The notes beneath the pieces were generated by a model that saw only the letters and a list, made by a program, of their open reading frames with translations, was not told where the DNA came from and did not search any database. DNA of 64,000 nucleotides, from contig CP073016.1 of NCBI GenBank assembly GCA_025370075.1, positions 496,001 to 560,000 of the forward strand. The letters are read 5' to 3'. Numbering within the stretch: position 1 is the stretch's first letter; each line of letters begins with the position of its first letter. Of this stretch, positions 8,867 through 17,348 are shown piece after piece. The position numbers were made by a program, and so were the translations under genes. The DNA comes from Chryseotalea sp. WA131a (GTDB lineage Bacteria > Bacteroidota > Bacteroidia > Cytophagales > Cyclobacteriaceae).

Positions 8867-10060
8867 ATGCAGCAAGTAAATCAAATAGGCACGCCCCTCA
8901 CTTCTAATGCCATCAAAGTAATGATGCTCGGCTCGGGCGAGTTAGGCAAAGAAGTAGTGATTGAATTTCAGCGCTATGGGGTAGAGGTAATTGCTGTTGA
9001 CCGCTATGACCATGCACCTGCCATGCAAGTCGCGCATCGGTCGTACACCATTTCTATGCTGGATGGCACGGCTCTTCGAGCGGTGATCGAAAAAGAAAAA
9101 CCCACATACATCGTGCCCGAAGTAGAAGCCATTTCTACCGCCACGTTGATTGAACTTGAGAAAGAAGGCTTTCGCGTGATTCCCACAGCCAACGCAACAA
9201 AATTGACTATGAATCGCGAAGGCATCCGCACATTGGCAGCAGAAACACTGCAACTCAAAACGTCACCTTACCGATTTGCCGAAACGTTTGATGAATTCAA
9301 ATCTGCTATCCAAGCGATCGGCATACCTTGCGTGGTGAAACCAATCATGAGCTCATCGGGCAAAGGGCAGAGCGTGGTAAAGTCGGCTGCCGATATTGAA
9401 AATGCGTGGCGCTACGGGCAAGAAGGAGGCAGGACTGAAGGCGGACGTATGATCATAGAAGGCTTTATCGATTTTGACTACGAGATCACCTTGCTTACCA
9501 TTCGTCATAAAAAGGGCGTATCATTTTGCGAGCCAATCGGTCACCGGCAAGAGCATGGCGACTATCAAGAATCGTGGCAGCCTCACCCCATGCCGGCCAA
9601 GGCATTGCAAGAAGCGCAGACCATCGCAAAAAAAGTTGTCGATGCGCTAGGTGGCGTGGGCATTTTTGGTGTGGAATTTTTTGTGAAAGGCGAGACGGTT
9701 TATTTTAGCGAACTATCGCCTCGCCCACATGATACAGGCATGGTCACCATGATTTCGCAAGATCTCTCCGAATTTGCGTTGCACGTGCGCGCGATTTTAG
9801 GTTTACCCATCCCCGTCATCCAACAATTGGGACCGTCTGCCTCGTCTGTAATCTTAGTGAAAGGCCAATCGAAAAATATTTCTTATTCTGGATTGGAAGA
9901 GGCGTTGGCTGAACCGGACACACAATTAAGATTGTTCGGCAAACCAGAAGTGAATGGCGAGCGCAGGATGGGCGTTTGTTTGGCCAAAGGTGCAACCATT
10001 GAAGAGGCTAGAAGGAAGGCGAATGGATCTGCACAGAAGATTCGATTTGAACTAAAATAG
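8867..10060 (+). CDS. purT: formate-dependent phosphoribosylglycinamide formyltransferase (GAR transformylase 2)
   Basis: A 397-aa ATP-grasp enzyme that makes formyl-GAR from GAR, formate and ATP in purine synthesis, independent of folate. The PurT hallmarks are all visible: MLGSGELGKEVVIEFQRYGVEVIAVDRY, the DGTAL and VPEVEAI segments, TKLTMNREGIR, the ATP-grasp glycine loop with SSSGKGQS, and the end block ELSPRPHDTGMVT. Length matches the E. coli enzyme closely. It is a single-gene unit flanked by intergenic DNA on both sides, with no purine riboswitch seen in the short leader. Confidence 0.97.
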   Translation: MQQVNQIGTPLTSNAIKVMMLGSGELGKEVVIEFQRYGVEVIAVDRYDHAPAMQVAHRSYTISMLDGTALRAVIEKEKPTYIVPEVEAISTATLIELEKEGFRVIPTANATKLTMNREGIRTLAAETLQLKTSPYRFAETFDEFKSAIQAIGIPCVVKPIMSSSGKGQSVVKSAADIENAWRYGQEGGRTEGGRMIIEGFIDFDYEITLLTIRHKKGVSFCEPIGHRQEHGDYQESWQPHPMPAKALQEAQTIAKKVVDALGGVGIFGVEFFVKGETVYFSELSPRPHDTGMVTMISQDLSEFALHVRAILGLPIPVIQQLGPSASSVILVKGQSKNISYSGLEEALAEPDTQLRLFGKPEVNGERRMGVCLAKGATIEEARRKANGSAQKIRFELK

Positions 10061-10452
10061 TTTTGATTTTGCACCCTGAACCACTTTATTTCTGACCCTA
10101 TATGGGATTGGTTTTTGGTCAGCGACCGGACGACTGGTGAATTCCACAAACTGGTTCAAGGTTTAGGAGCGATGGATGATGAAATCTGTTGTTAATACCC
10201 CGTTTTATGTTGAAATAGGCTCAGTTGTTAAAAGTGTACTTGAGCCTATAACTATTGCCGAGCACGAATCAACTAATTTATAATTTGACCAACTTCGTGT
10301 TAACATGTACGCTTGATGGTAGGGAAGGAACTGCCCAATGTGTGGCGCTGCTGAGTTGAAGTTAAACCAAACTGACAAATTGATAAAATCGTAATCTGTC
10401 TACAGTACCCCACAAAAATGGAAGAGGAAAGAACCATAGTGCACAACAAAAG
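10061..10452. other. convergent intergenic region
   Basis: This stretch separates the ends of purT and the winged-helix regulator gene. It contains a 9-bp perfect inverted repeat, listed separately, and no credible gene. A frame opposite the purT 3' end is only its shadow. Confidence 0.5.
10215..10249. repeat. perfect 9-bp inverted repeat (hairpin) between convergent genes
   Basis: ATAGGCTCA at 10215-10223 is mirrored by TGAGCCTAT at 10241-10249 with a 17-base loop. It lies between the convergent ends of purT and the regulator gene, so it may help terminate transcription, but it has no T-tract on either strand. A factor-independent terminator is therefore not well supported. Confidence 0.45.
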
Positions 10453-11406
10453 TTAATTCATTATTATAAAAGAGTCATTTAATATCTCAAGCCTGTAGCC
10501 TTTGCCATGTATATTGGTTATCCGAAGATCAGGGTCAGCGCTTAACTTTTTTCTAAGCTTGGAGATGAACATATCAAGGCTGCGCCCTGTAATAACACCT
10601 TCATCGGTCCATACATGCTGAATCAGTTCTTCACGCAGCGTTAGTTGTTCGATATTTCTATTGAGCAACGTCAATATGCTAGATTCTTTATCGGTCAATG
10701 AAATGGTTTCTTCACCTATTCTCAAACGCTGATGGAGGCTGTCAAACACAAATCTTCCTATTTTTTTATGTACCGGGTTGCTTTCATGTTGAGTTGAAGC
10801 ATGCTGCGCCACGTGTGGCCCTGATTCTTTAGACCTAAAGCTCTTGCCTACTAATACAAAAGCTAACACTGATAGTACACCACTAATCATCATGGCAGTT
10901 TTTGAATGTAGAACAGTAGGGGAAGGGAAATCAGCAAAAACAATTTCAATCGTGTAACACGCTTTCGGTTGACTCCTGCCGCGACATGCTATAATGTTGT
11001 TGGTCGGAGGATTGATTTCAAAACCATACACAACAACATCAGGTCTGTAACATTCCTGAACCGTAACGGTATAGTGGGATAACTCCGTTTTGACGAGAGA
11101 CCGCTGAACGATCTCAACTAAGGTGTCAGGCTGAAATGCAAACTCATTTTCAAATTCAAGCAAAAACACACCGTTTGATTTTTCAATGACAGGACGAACC
11201 AACGAACTAGAGTCACCGGCTTGAAGAAGCAAATCATGCCCAATGGCTCGCACCGCTATAATCACGCGTTTTGAAAGTACTTCATCTTCTGAACTGAACG
11301 TAATGAGAGTGACCAAAAATAAGATACCGGAAAAAGCAATCACCATTGCAGTGAAAAATTTAACAGTTGGGCTTTTAAGTGCCTTATTGAAAGAATTTAC
11401 ATTCAT
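10453..11406 (-). CDS. membrane-anchored winged-helix (OmpR/PhoB-type) transcriptional regulator
   Basis: A 317-aa one-component regulator with an unusual layout. A first transmembrane helix spans about residues 15-37, an extracytoplasmic sensor domain about 38-165, and a second helix about 168-187; a linker leads to a C-terminal OmpR-type winged helix (about 213-310). That domain shows the IGRFVFD strand, LTDKESSILTLL, the recognition region GRSLDMFISKLRKKL and the wing DLRITNIHGKGYRL. No receiver domain is present, so signal sensing is likely direct, as in ToxR/CadC, but with the DNA-binding domain at the C-terminus. It is divergent from the Asp-box gene. A phased CTGTTAAC repeat between them is the obvious target. 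Confidence 0.85.
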   Translation of the reverse strand: MNVNSFNKALKSPTVKFFTAMVIAFSGILFLVTLITFSSEDEVLSKRVIIAVRAIGHDLLLQAGDSSSLVRPVIEKSNGVFLLEFENEFAFQPDTLVEIVQRSLVKTELSHYTVTVQECYRPDVVVYGFEINPPTNNIIACRGRSQPKACYTIEIVFADFPSPTVLHSKTAMMISGVLSVLAFVLVGKSFRSKESGPHVAQHASTQHESNPVHKKIGRFVFDSLHQRLRIGEETISLTDKESSILTLLNRNIEQLTLREELIQHVWTDEGVITGRSLDMFISKLRKKLSADPDLRITNIHGKGYRLEILNDSFIIMN

Positions 11407-11425
11407 TTACATTTCTTTTTACAAG

Positions 11426-11474
11426 CTGTTAACGAACTGTTAACAAGTGCCAGCAATTTCGAGGCATACATTTG
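11426..11474 (+). promoter_or_regulatory. PhoB-box-like direct repeat and TACATTTG promoter of the Asp-box gene
   Basis: CTGTTAAC occurs at 11426-11433 and again at 11437-11444, starts exactly 11 bp apart. Downstream by 22 bases, TACATTTG (11467-11474) matches the TAnnTTTG -7 consensus and stands 26 bases ahead of the ATG at 11501. No TTG exists at the -33 position; the second repeat occupies it. Direct repeats of 11 bp at the -35 region are the classic site for OmpR/PhoB winged-helix activators, and such a regulator is encoded immediately on the other side. Binding is inferred. Confidence 0.6.
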
Positions 11475-11500
11475 TTTATCAAAATAAAACTAATTTTTTT

Positions 11501-12655
11501 ATGAAGCATTTGAAAAAATCTCCTGCCAGACCGGTGGGCAAGTACATCCTACTGTTGGTGCTACTAACGGTAATCATTGGCTCATGGACATTTGCCGATG
11601 GTTTTTCCATCTGGAACTTCTTGGGTAAAGTGCAACATGCTGATCAGACCCAAGAAATAAGTCAAGACAGTGCGTACATAGGGGCTGGAGAAGAACAGAG
11701 AGTAAAGTCCATTACGAACATCATTTTACAATCAAATGATGGTGGACAGACATGGCAAGACATCAGTCGGGGTTTACCTGAACAGCCCGAAGATTTTTTT
11801 GCAGGAGACTCAGAACTCTATGTGCGTTTAAAAGATGGAATGTATCGCAGTAAGAGTAATCTTAAAACGCCTGTTTGGGAAAAAGAGAATGCTCTCGATC
11901 CACGATGTACTTCTATAGCCTTCAATCGTTCGGGCGTAATGGCGTTCACTAATGAAGGAGAAATTTTTCAAAAAACACCTTCCGGCATCTGGTTGCCTAT
12001 CTATACAAATTTCAAAAACCATTTGATACAATCTATCTTTGAAACATCGGATGGAACATTATTCATCGGTAGCGATAACGGACATTACAAATCTGCCGAC
12101 AGGGGGGAAACCTGGAAAAAAGTACATGATGGGGTTATGGGTATGGTGGAGTCAGGCGGTGTTCTTCTCGCGACCTATTCAAAAGGTATCATGCGTTCGA
12201 GGGACAATGGTGAACCAGGTATCATGCGTTCGGCAGACTATGGCGAACATTGGGAATCCGTAATCAGCGAGGGGGGAGTGGGTATCTCGGTTGAACGTAT
12301 CGATGGAGGATTTGCTGCGATATCCTATAGCTACAATAGCAAATCCAGAAGGATTCGCATTTCAAGGGATAGTGGAAAAACCTGGAATGCCATTGATGGA
12401 GGACTCCAGCCTTCGATGAACATTTCATCCATCAAGCAAATAGGTAAGTATTTAGTATGTGGCCATCCAGATGGAATATTTCGATCATCTGACATGGGTA
12501 AAACATGGAATCTTGTTCATCCAAGTGTTGACAACGCATTTAAGTTATCTGAAATAACCCAGAATCTTGTTCCCTTCAGAGATAATAGAAAAGTATTTAA
12601 GATTTATGTTTCCGGAAATGTGTTGTATGCTGTGGCGCGAAATTCTGGATGTTGA
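11501..12655 (+). CDS. exported or membrane-anchored Asp-box (BNR repeat) beta-propeller protein
   Basis: A 384-aa protein with an N-terminal hydrophobic segment (about residues 13-32, signal or anchor) and a series of Asp-box turns of the form SxDxGxTW: QSNDGGQTW, KSADRGETW, RSADYGEHW, SRDSGKTW and SSDMGKTW. This is the sialidase/Vps10/photosystem-stability type propeller; no sialidase catalytic residues are recognisable, so a binding or scaffold role is as likely as an enzyme. The ATG at 11501 is preferred over a longer frame from 11447, because it follows the promoter element and begins the hydrophobic leader. A 33-bp in-frame tandem duplication lies at 12185-12250. It is expected to be controlled by the divergent regulator. 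Confidence 0.8.
   Translation: MKHLKKSPARPVGKYILLLVLLTVIIGSWTFADGFSIWNFLGKVQHADQTQEISQDSAYIGAGEEQRVKSITNIILQSNDGGQTWQDISRGLPEQPEDFFAGDSELYVRLKDGMYRSKSNLKTPVWEKENALDPRCTSIAFNRSGVMAFTNEGEIFQKTPSGIWLPIYTNFKNHLIQSIFETSDGTLFIGSDNGHYKSADRGETWKKVHDGVMGMVESGGVLLATYSKGIMRSRDNGEPGIMRSADYGEHWESVISEGGVGISVERIDGGFAAISYSYNSKSRRIRISRDSGKTWNAIDGGLQPSMNISSIKQIGKYLVCGHPDGIFRSSDMGKTWNLVHPSVDNAFKLSEITQNLVPFRDNRKVFKIYVSGNVLYAVARNSGC
12185..12250 (+). repeat. 33-bp in-frame tandem duplication inside the Asp-box gene
   Basis: Two consecutive 33-base units (12185-12217 and 12218-12250) both start GGTATCATGCGTTCG and encode GIMRSRDNGEP and GIMRSADYGEH. The second keeps the full Asp-box ending in W; the first has lost the aromatic. 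The duplication adds 11 residues to one blade of the propeller. Confidence 0.8.
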
Positions 12656-12730
12656 AAAGTGTTGGTATTTTTAGAATTGGCCAAGGATGATTTGTAAATA
12701 ATACAAATCAATTGTTAGCAAGATATGAGT

Positions 12731-12764
12731 AAACAACCCTAACCACGATGGCAAGGGTTGTTTT
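12731..12764. terminator. bidirectional intrinsic terminator
   Basis: AAACAACCCT (12731-12740) pairs with AGGGTTGTTT (12754-12763) around a 13-base loop. A-rich and T-rich flanks make it usable from both sides, as expected between the convergent Asp-box gene and coiled-coil lipoprotein gene. Confidence 0.75.
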
Positions 12765-12791
12765 AACTTTTGAATTCGAAAAAGAATCCTC

Positions 12792-13529
12792 TCATCCCAG
12801 CTTTTTCTCCAACTCATCAATTTTATTTTGAGCTTTCATGTTTCCCATTGATAAGGATAATCGATACAGTTCAAGTGCCTCCCGTCTGGTTTCTTTCTTT
12901 TTCCGTGGTGCAAAGTGTGTACGGTTGGCGGCTTTTTCCAATGCTTCGGCTTGCGCAAAATATAGATTGGCAATTGCAATTTTGTTTTCTGATTGGGTTT
13001 CATTTAACAGTTTTTCCAATGATACGATGTCACGTTCGTTCAGCTTGATCGTTTCATCTCGTAATGATAACAAGGAGTCTGTGCTATTTAATTTTGCCCA
13101 CATCACTAGATTTTGATTGTGTTGGTTTGCCAATTTTAATTCTAGATCTAAAATTTCATTGGTGCGATTGGCAAGGTCTGCTTTTAATCTTCGGATAGAG
13201 GAAGCAGAGGATTTCGTTGCATTTTTGTTCGATTTTTCTAATTGAGAAAGTTTTGCCTCGGTTTGTTGAACATAAGCATTGATGTTCTTTAAACGTGATA
13301 TATAATCACTATACGATGTCCCTTCTACCATCTTTAGTTGAAGCGTTTTTCGGCTGGCATCAATTGAATCGATTAACATACCAACCTCATTGAGGTTTTT
13401 CTCCGCATCTTTGCTGTTGTTAAGCTCGATGCTGAGGGAATCTATACGCTGCTGCAACACGGCTTTTTCTTTTGTTTCGCAGCTAGCAAGTGCAAACACG
13501 ATGGTGATTCCAATAATGAAATTTTTCAT
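12792..13529 (-). CDS. coiled-coil lipoprotein
   Basis: A 245-aa exported lipoprotein with lipobox LASC. The middle (about residues 25-190) is heptad-rich and Lys/Glu-rich with long segments such as LDLELKLANQHNQNL, predicting an extended coiled coil. The C-terminus (about 185-240) resembles a single Sel1/TPR-like helix pair: ALELYRLSLSMGNMKAQNKIDELE. No catalytic motif is visible. It may be a structural periplasmic or outer-membrane protein. No operon partner; the neighbouring downstream gene is convergent. Confidence 0.75.
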   Translation of the reverse strand: MKNFIIGITIVFALASCETKEKAVLQQRIDSLSIELNNSKDAEKNLNEVGMLIDSIDASRKTLQLKMVEGTSYSDYISRLKNINAYVQQTEAKLSQLEKSNKNATKSSASSIRRLKADLANRTNEILDLELKLANQHNQNLVMWAKLNSTDSLLSLRDETIKLNERDIVSLEKLLNETQSENKIAIANLYFAQAEALEKAANRTHFAPRKKKETRREALELYRLSLSMGNMKAQNKIDELEKKLG

Positions 13530-13697
13530 GGTAGGGTTGTTGGTTTTGTTATTGTGGAGGGAAAGAAAAAATGATGCCGAGATGGTGCAATCACTATTGA
13601 CTCTGAAATGACACTAAGCCGTCAAGGATTGGAGTCGTATGTGTAAAAATTTCCTCACTTTAAATTGAAAATAGAAGCATTTCCCCCACAACCTAGT

Positions 13698-13981
13698 TTA
13701 CAACCAAATCAAATATAATTTCTTTTTACGATCGGCAGCTTTCTTCTGTCTTTTAAAATAACCTCTGAATAAGAAATTGTGCTTGAGCGCCTCTATATTT
13801 TCGTCAAGTTTACTGGATGCTAACTTTACATTTTCCATTGTGCCTTTTAGCTGATGCGCAAATGCAATGTCGCTTAGTAGAATGATCAAGGCATTTTCTT
13901 GGTCGTTTATTTTACCAACCGATGTTTGTAGATCTACCGACATTCTTTTGAGTTGGCACCATCATTAGAGATGTCTTGTAA
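13698..13981 (-). pseudogene. 3' relic of an MCE/MlaD-family lipid-transport gene
   Basis: An 81-codon open stretch (13943-13698) encodes the typical C-terminus of Bacteroidota MlaD-like proteins: SVDLQTSVGKIND, then LASSKLDENIEALKHNFL and FRGYFKRQKK. Upstream in the next frame (about 13981-13945) the sequence LQDISNDGANSKE continues the family pattern, and one extra base in the AAAAGAATG junction would join it to MSVDLQ. Further upstream the frame is lost at a TAA, and the N-terminal MCE domain is absent. I read this as the decayed tail of a gene for an outer-membrane lipid-transport component, not a functional protein. No intact mla genes are nearby. Confidence 0.65.
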
Positions 13982-14332
13982 CATTTATCGGAATGATTTA
14001 CAACTGCTGCTTGCCGTTGCTTTGCCAGGGCGCAGCCAAGCATTGCCACCATTCTTGTTTGGCTAACAAAAGCTGCTTTCCGTACCATTATAATGGGGTA
14101 CAACCTGATGAGTTTATTTCGACAATTAGTACTTCAAAGCAAGTCCCGGGCTACTTTAAGCACCTTAAAATCCAAACTTCTTTAACCAAGATAAAGATGT
14201 TCAATTATCCATTCGCTAAACATTGGCATGGGCTATACCTTCCAAAACTTTGCTGATAAAAAAATAGAGATTTAAAAAATCTAATTCAAAAACCAAATCC
14301 GAAAAGTGGGGTCTTTTTTTTATTTTCGGGCA
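13982..14332. other. intergenic region, possible further MCE remnant
   Basis: About 350 bases without an intact gene. The half next to the MCE relic shows short fragments in shifting frames (for example VVNHSDK before LQDISND), suggesting more decayed coding sequence. The rest is AT-rich leader DNA ahead of the GNAT gene, with nothing else recognised. Confidence 0.35.
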
Positions 14333-14845
14333 ATGATTCAAATTCGACTTGCCAATTATGATGATATTTCCGATGTTCGAGAAGTAGCCATTCAGTCGTA
14401 CGAGGCTACGTTTGCAGCATTCAACACCCGCGAAAACATGGATGCTTTTTACAGTGAGTCGTATGCGCTCAAGGTAATGCAACGTGAATTTTACGAACCC
14501 CATTCTTATTTGTTTGTTGCCACCGAAGGAGATTCAATTCTTGGATTTGTTCGTCTTCGCAAAAACGATGAAGCTAACGATAAATTGGGCGATAATACCC
14601 TTGAACTTCAGCGGCTCTACATTCATCCTCAACACCAGGGACGAAACATTGGCAAGCAATTAATGGAGGCAGCGCTGCAACAAGCCAGCGAATTGAAGGT
14701 TGAATACATTTGGCTAGGGGTGTGGGAAAGAAACTTTAAGGCTCAAAAGTTTTATTCTCATTGGGGATTCGAACGGTTTGGCGAGCATGTGTTCCAAATG
14801 GGGGATGATCCGCAGATTGATTGGCTGCTGAAACGAAAGTTGTGA
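14333..14845 (+). CDS. GNAT family N-acetyltransferase
   Basis: A 170-aa acetyltransferase. The GNAT core is visible: strand IQIRLANYDDISDVRE, then ILGFVRLR, and motif A LQRLYIHPQHQGRNIGKQLMEAA with the Q/RxxGxG/A acetyl-CoA loop (QGRNIGKQ). Motif B is YIWLGVWERNFKAQKFYSHWGFERFG. It fits the RimI-like small molecule/protein acetyltransferases; the substrate is unknown. I prefer the ATG at 14333 to a GTG at 14306 because the domain starts right there. The HerA-like ATPase gene follows after 49 bases and may be cotranscribed. Confidence 0.9.
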   Translation: MIQIRLANYDDISDVREVAIQSYEATFAAFNTRENMDAFYSESYALKVMQREFYEPHSYLFVATEGDSILGFVRLRKNDEANDKLGDNTLELQRLYIHPQHQGRNIGKQLMEAALQQASELKVEYIWLGVWERNFKAQKFYSHWGFERFGEHVFQMGDDPQIDWLLKRKL

Positions 14846-14894
14846 GCAACTGTCTAGGAATTCTCTTACTTTTAAAAGGCTAATTTTAATCAGT

Positions 14895-16448
14895 ATGTCA
14901 AAGGATAAATTTATTGTATCAATTAACACTTCTTATAGCGTTGCAGGCTCATCGATTTATTTGGGAGCGGGAGTTTTAGGCGGTGAAATCATAGCAGAAG
15001 CAAAGGTCAATCTTTCATTGAAGATGATGAACCGGCATGGATTAGTGAGCGGTGCTACGGGCTCTGGTAAAACCAGAACATTGCAACTTCTGGCCGAGCA
15101 GTTATCAGCAGCAGGTGTTTCTGTTTTTATGCCTGATATGAAGGGCGATGTAAGCGGGATGGCGAAACAAGGTGCTGTAAATGATAAAATCAACGACCGC
15201 GTAAAAGCGTTGGGTATTTCGGGCTATCAACCAAAAGGCTTTCCAGTCGAACTGTATTCATTGAGCGGAAAGCTAGGCGCACAAATGCGAGCTACGGTTA
15301 CCGAGTTTGGCCCTGTGTTGCTTAGCAAGATTTTAGAATTGAACGAAGTGCAGAGCGGTGTGCTGATGGTATTGTTCAAATATGCCGATGACAAACATTT
15401 GCCGATTGTTGATTTGAATGATTTAAAGAAGGTATTGAATTATTTGTCGGAAGGAGAGGGGGCAGCAGAGATAAAGGAAGCCTATGGAAAAATTTCTTCG
15501 GCCACGGCCAGTACTATTTTGCGCAAGATTGTGGCCATGGAGCAGCAAGGCGTGAGCCAATTGTTTGGTGAAAAGTCTTTTGATATAGAAGACCTTATGG
15601 AAAAAGTAGATGGTCAAGGAATCATCAGTTTGCTCAATGTATCAGATGTGCAAAGTCAGCCAGCCATTTTCTCTACCTTTATGCTTTCACTGTTGGCCGA
15701 GTTGTACCAAAAACTTCCAGAGGCAGGCGACCTCGATAAACCCAAATTGATTTTCTTTTTGGATGAAGCCCACTTGCTGTTTAAAGATGCGCCAAAGGCT
15801 TTCATGGACCAGATTGAACAAGTGATCCGATTGATCCGCTCAAAAGGTGTTGGGGTTTTCTTTTGCTCGCAGATGGTGCAAGACATTCCCGCGTCTGTCC
15901 TATCGCAACTGGGCAACCGTGTGAGTCACGTTATCCGCGCCTTCACGCCAAACGATGTAAAGGCTTTGAAAGAAACGGTTAAGACTTTTCCGAAATCTGA
16001 ATTTTACTATATGGAAGAGCAGTTTACAAAATTGGGTATCGGCCAGGCATTTGTCACGGTGCTGAATGAAAAAGGTATACCCACCGAAACGGCAACGGTT
16101 CACTTGGCGCCTCCTGCCTCTTTTATGGGTCCATTATCCGATACAGAATATAAATCACATCTCGATGGTTCAGATATGTACAAAAAGTACAAAGAAACGG
16201 TTAACCCTGAAAGTGCTTTTGAGATGTTGACAGAAAAAGTAAAGTCAAGCCAGGCCAAGCAAGAAGAAGAAACCCAACAAACGGAAGAGGCCAAGCCAAC
16301 CAAAAGCGGCAGACCTGAGAAAAGTACCCTCGAAAAAGTAATGACCTCGCCCGTTGCCAATCAAATTGGAAAAGAATTGGTTCGTGGTGTGTTCGGAATG
16401 TTGTTTGGCTCTGCTCCAAGGCGAACTACCTCAAGGAGAAAGTGGTAG
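14895..16448 (+). CDS. HerA/VirB4-like ATPase of the DUF853 (YjgR) family
   Basis: A 517-aa P-loop ATPase. Walker A (GATGSGKT) is at residues 53-60 and Walker B (IFFLDEAH) near 288-295. Between and after them are the family blocks MPDMKGDVSGMAKQG, GISLLNVSDVQ-like text and RSKGVGVFFCSQ. The C-terminal 100 residues are low-complexity, rich in Lys/Glu/Gln, ending in an RRTTSRRKW tail. The DUF853/YjgR family resembles HerA helicases but its role is not established. It starts with ATG after a short AT-rich leader and is followed by a convergent glycosyltransferase. Confidence 0.93.
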   Translation: MSKDKFIVSINTSYSVAGSSIYLGAGVLGGEIIAEAKVNLSLKMMNRHGLVSGATGSGKTRTLQLLAEQLSAAGVSVFMPDMKGDVSGMAKQGAVNDKINDRVKALGISGYQPKGFPVELYSLSGKLGAQMRATVTEFGPVLLSKILELNEVQSGVLMVLFKYADDKHLPIVDLNDLKKVLNYLSEGEGAAEIKEAYGKISSATASTILRKIVAMEQQGVSQLFGEKSFDIEDLMEKVDGQGIISLLNVSDVQSQPAIFSTFMLSLLAELYQKLPEAGDLDKPKLIFFLDEAHLLFKDAPKAFMDQIEQVIRLIRSKGVGVFFCSQMVQDIPASVLSQLGNRVSHVIRAFTPNDVKALKETVKTFPKSEFYYMEEQFTKLGIGQAFVTVLNEKGIPTETATVHLAPPASFMGPLSDTEYKSHLDGSDMYKKYKETVNPESAFEMLTEKVKSSQAKQEEETQQTEEAKPTKSGRPEKSTLEKVMTSPVANQIGKELVRGVFGMLFGSAPRRTTSRRKW

Positions 16449-16544
16449 TTGATATGCGGATGCCCGTGTTACTTAGTTGGTCATTCGCATTTGCCGTTGG
16501 TAGTAGATGTTATTGTTCAAGTGAAAAGCATGTGACTTACAGCA

Positions 16545-17249
16545 TTAATAGTTTTCTTGGCGATAATTTAACAATCGCTTATAAGCTTGTTTTATTTTTT
16601 CAGGATGCATACCTCCTTTAAACATAAACATCGCTACACCGTTGGCAATTTGTACACGAAGCCACGAATTAGAGTCGTATTTGCGCGTAGAAATAACAAC
16701 ATCCTTTTGGATCAATTCAAACGGGACTTTGGCTTCCTGCAATCGCCTCAGCAAATCGTAGTCTTCCATAATCGTGTAATATTCGTTATAACCTCCTAGT
16801 GCCTGAAATGCTTTTTTTGTAATGAACAGCGTTTGGTCTCCTCCGCGAAAGCTCAACAAGTTAAAGCGGGTCAGGTAAGCGTTAATCCGCATCAAGCCCG
16901 GGTATCGATCATATCCCGAGCGGTAGCATCCAGCTTCGTATCCATTCCGAACTGATTTTTGAATATCGTCTTGGTACGAAGCGGGAACAATGACATCTGC
17001 GTGTACAAAAAATAAGATGCCGTGTTTTGCCTTCGAAGCACCTAAATTTAGTTGAGCTGCTCGTGAGCGAATCGGACATGGAATCACGATGGCGCCTACT
17101 TCCGCAGCCATTGATGCTGTGTTATCCTTACTGCCTCCATCCACCACCACTACCTCTAGGTTTTCTGAGTCTTTAAATTGACGAATTGTTTTTTGAATGA
17201 TGGCAGCCTCGTCTACTGCGGGGATAATGATGGAAATACCGGACGTCAT
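16545..17249 (-). CDS. glycosyltransferase family 2 (TIGR04283-like)
   Basis: A 234-aa cytosolic GT-A glycosyltransferase. The opening SIIIPAVDEAAII, the nucleotide-sugar site VVVVDGGSKDNT, FVHADVIVP in place of DxD, and the later GGYNEYYTIMEDYDLLRRL block are all typical. The length and the CPIRSRAAQLNLGA segment fit the subgroup often annotated as rSAM/selenodomain-associated transferase 2. The acceptor is unknown. It is divergent from the YkgJ gene at 17349, with which it shares a 99-base intergenic region. No membrane segment is seen. Confidence 0.9.
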   Translation of the reverse strand: MTSGISIIIPAVDEAAIIQKTIRQFKDSENLEVVVVDGGSKDNTASMAAEVGAIVIPCPIRSRAAQLNLGASKAKHGILFFVHADVIVPASYQDDIQKSVRNGYEAGCYRSGYDRYPGLMRINAYLTRFNLLSFRGGDQTLFITKKAFQALGGYNEYYTIMEDYDLLRRLQEAKVPFELIQKDVVISTRKYDSNSWLRVQIANGVAMFMFKGGMHPEKIKQAYKRLLNYRQENY

Positions 17250-17348
17250 TGAAATTTAAAGTTAACCACTAATTTCAAAAAGTAAGTGCCATCGATGCTT
17301 CTTTTCAAACCATTGAATTACATTTACAATTCAACTCAACAGAAATCC

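Noticed and set aside
10092..10122. CTGACC/GGTCAG pairing after purT
   Set aside because: Six-base stem with a loop of about 19 bases and no T-tract; too weak to call a terminator.
13912..14103. 63-codon minus-strand frame upstream of the MCE relic
   Set aside because: Its translation does not fit MCE or any family; the family-like residues lie in other frames, which supports decay rather than a separate gene.
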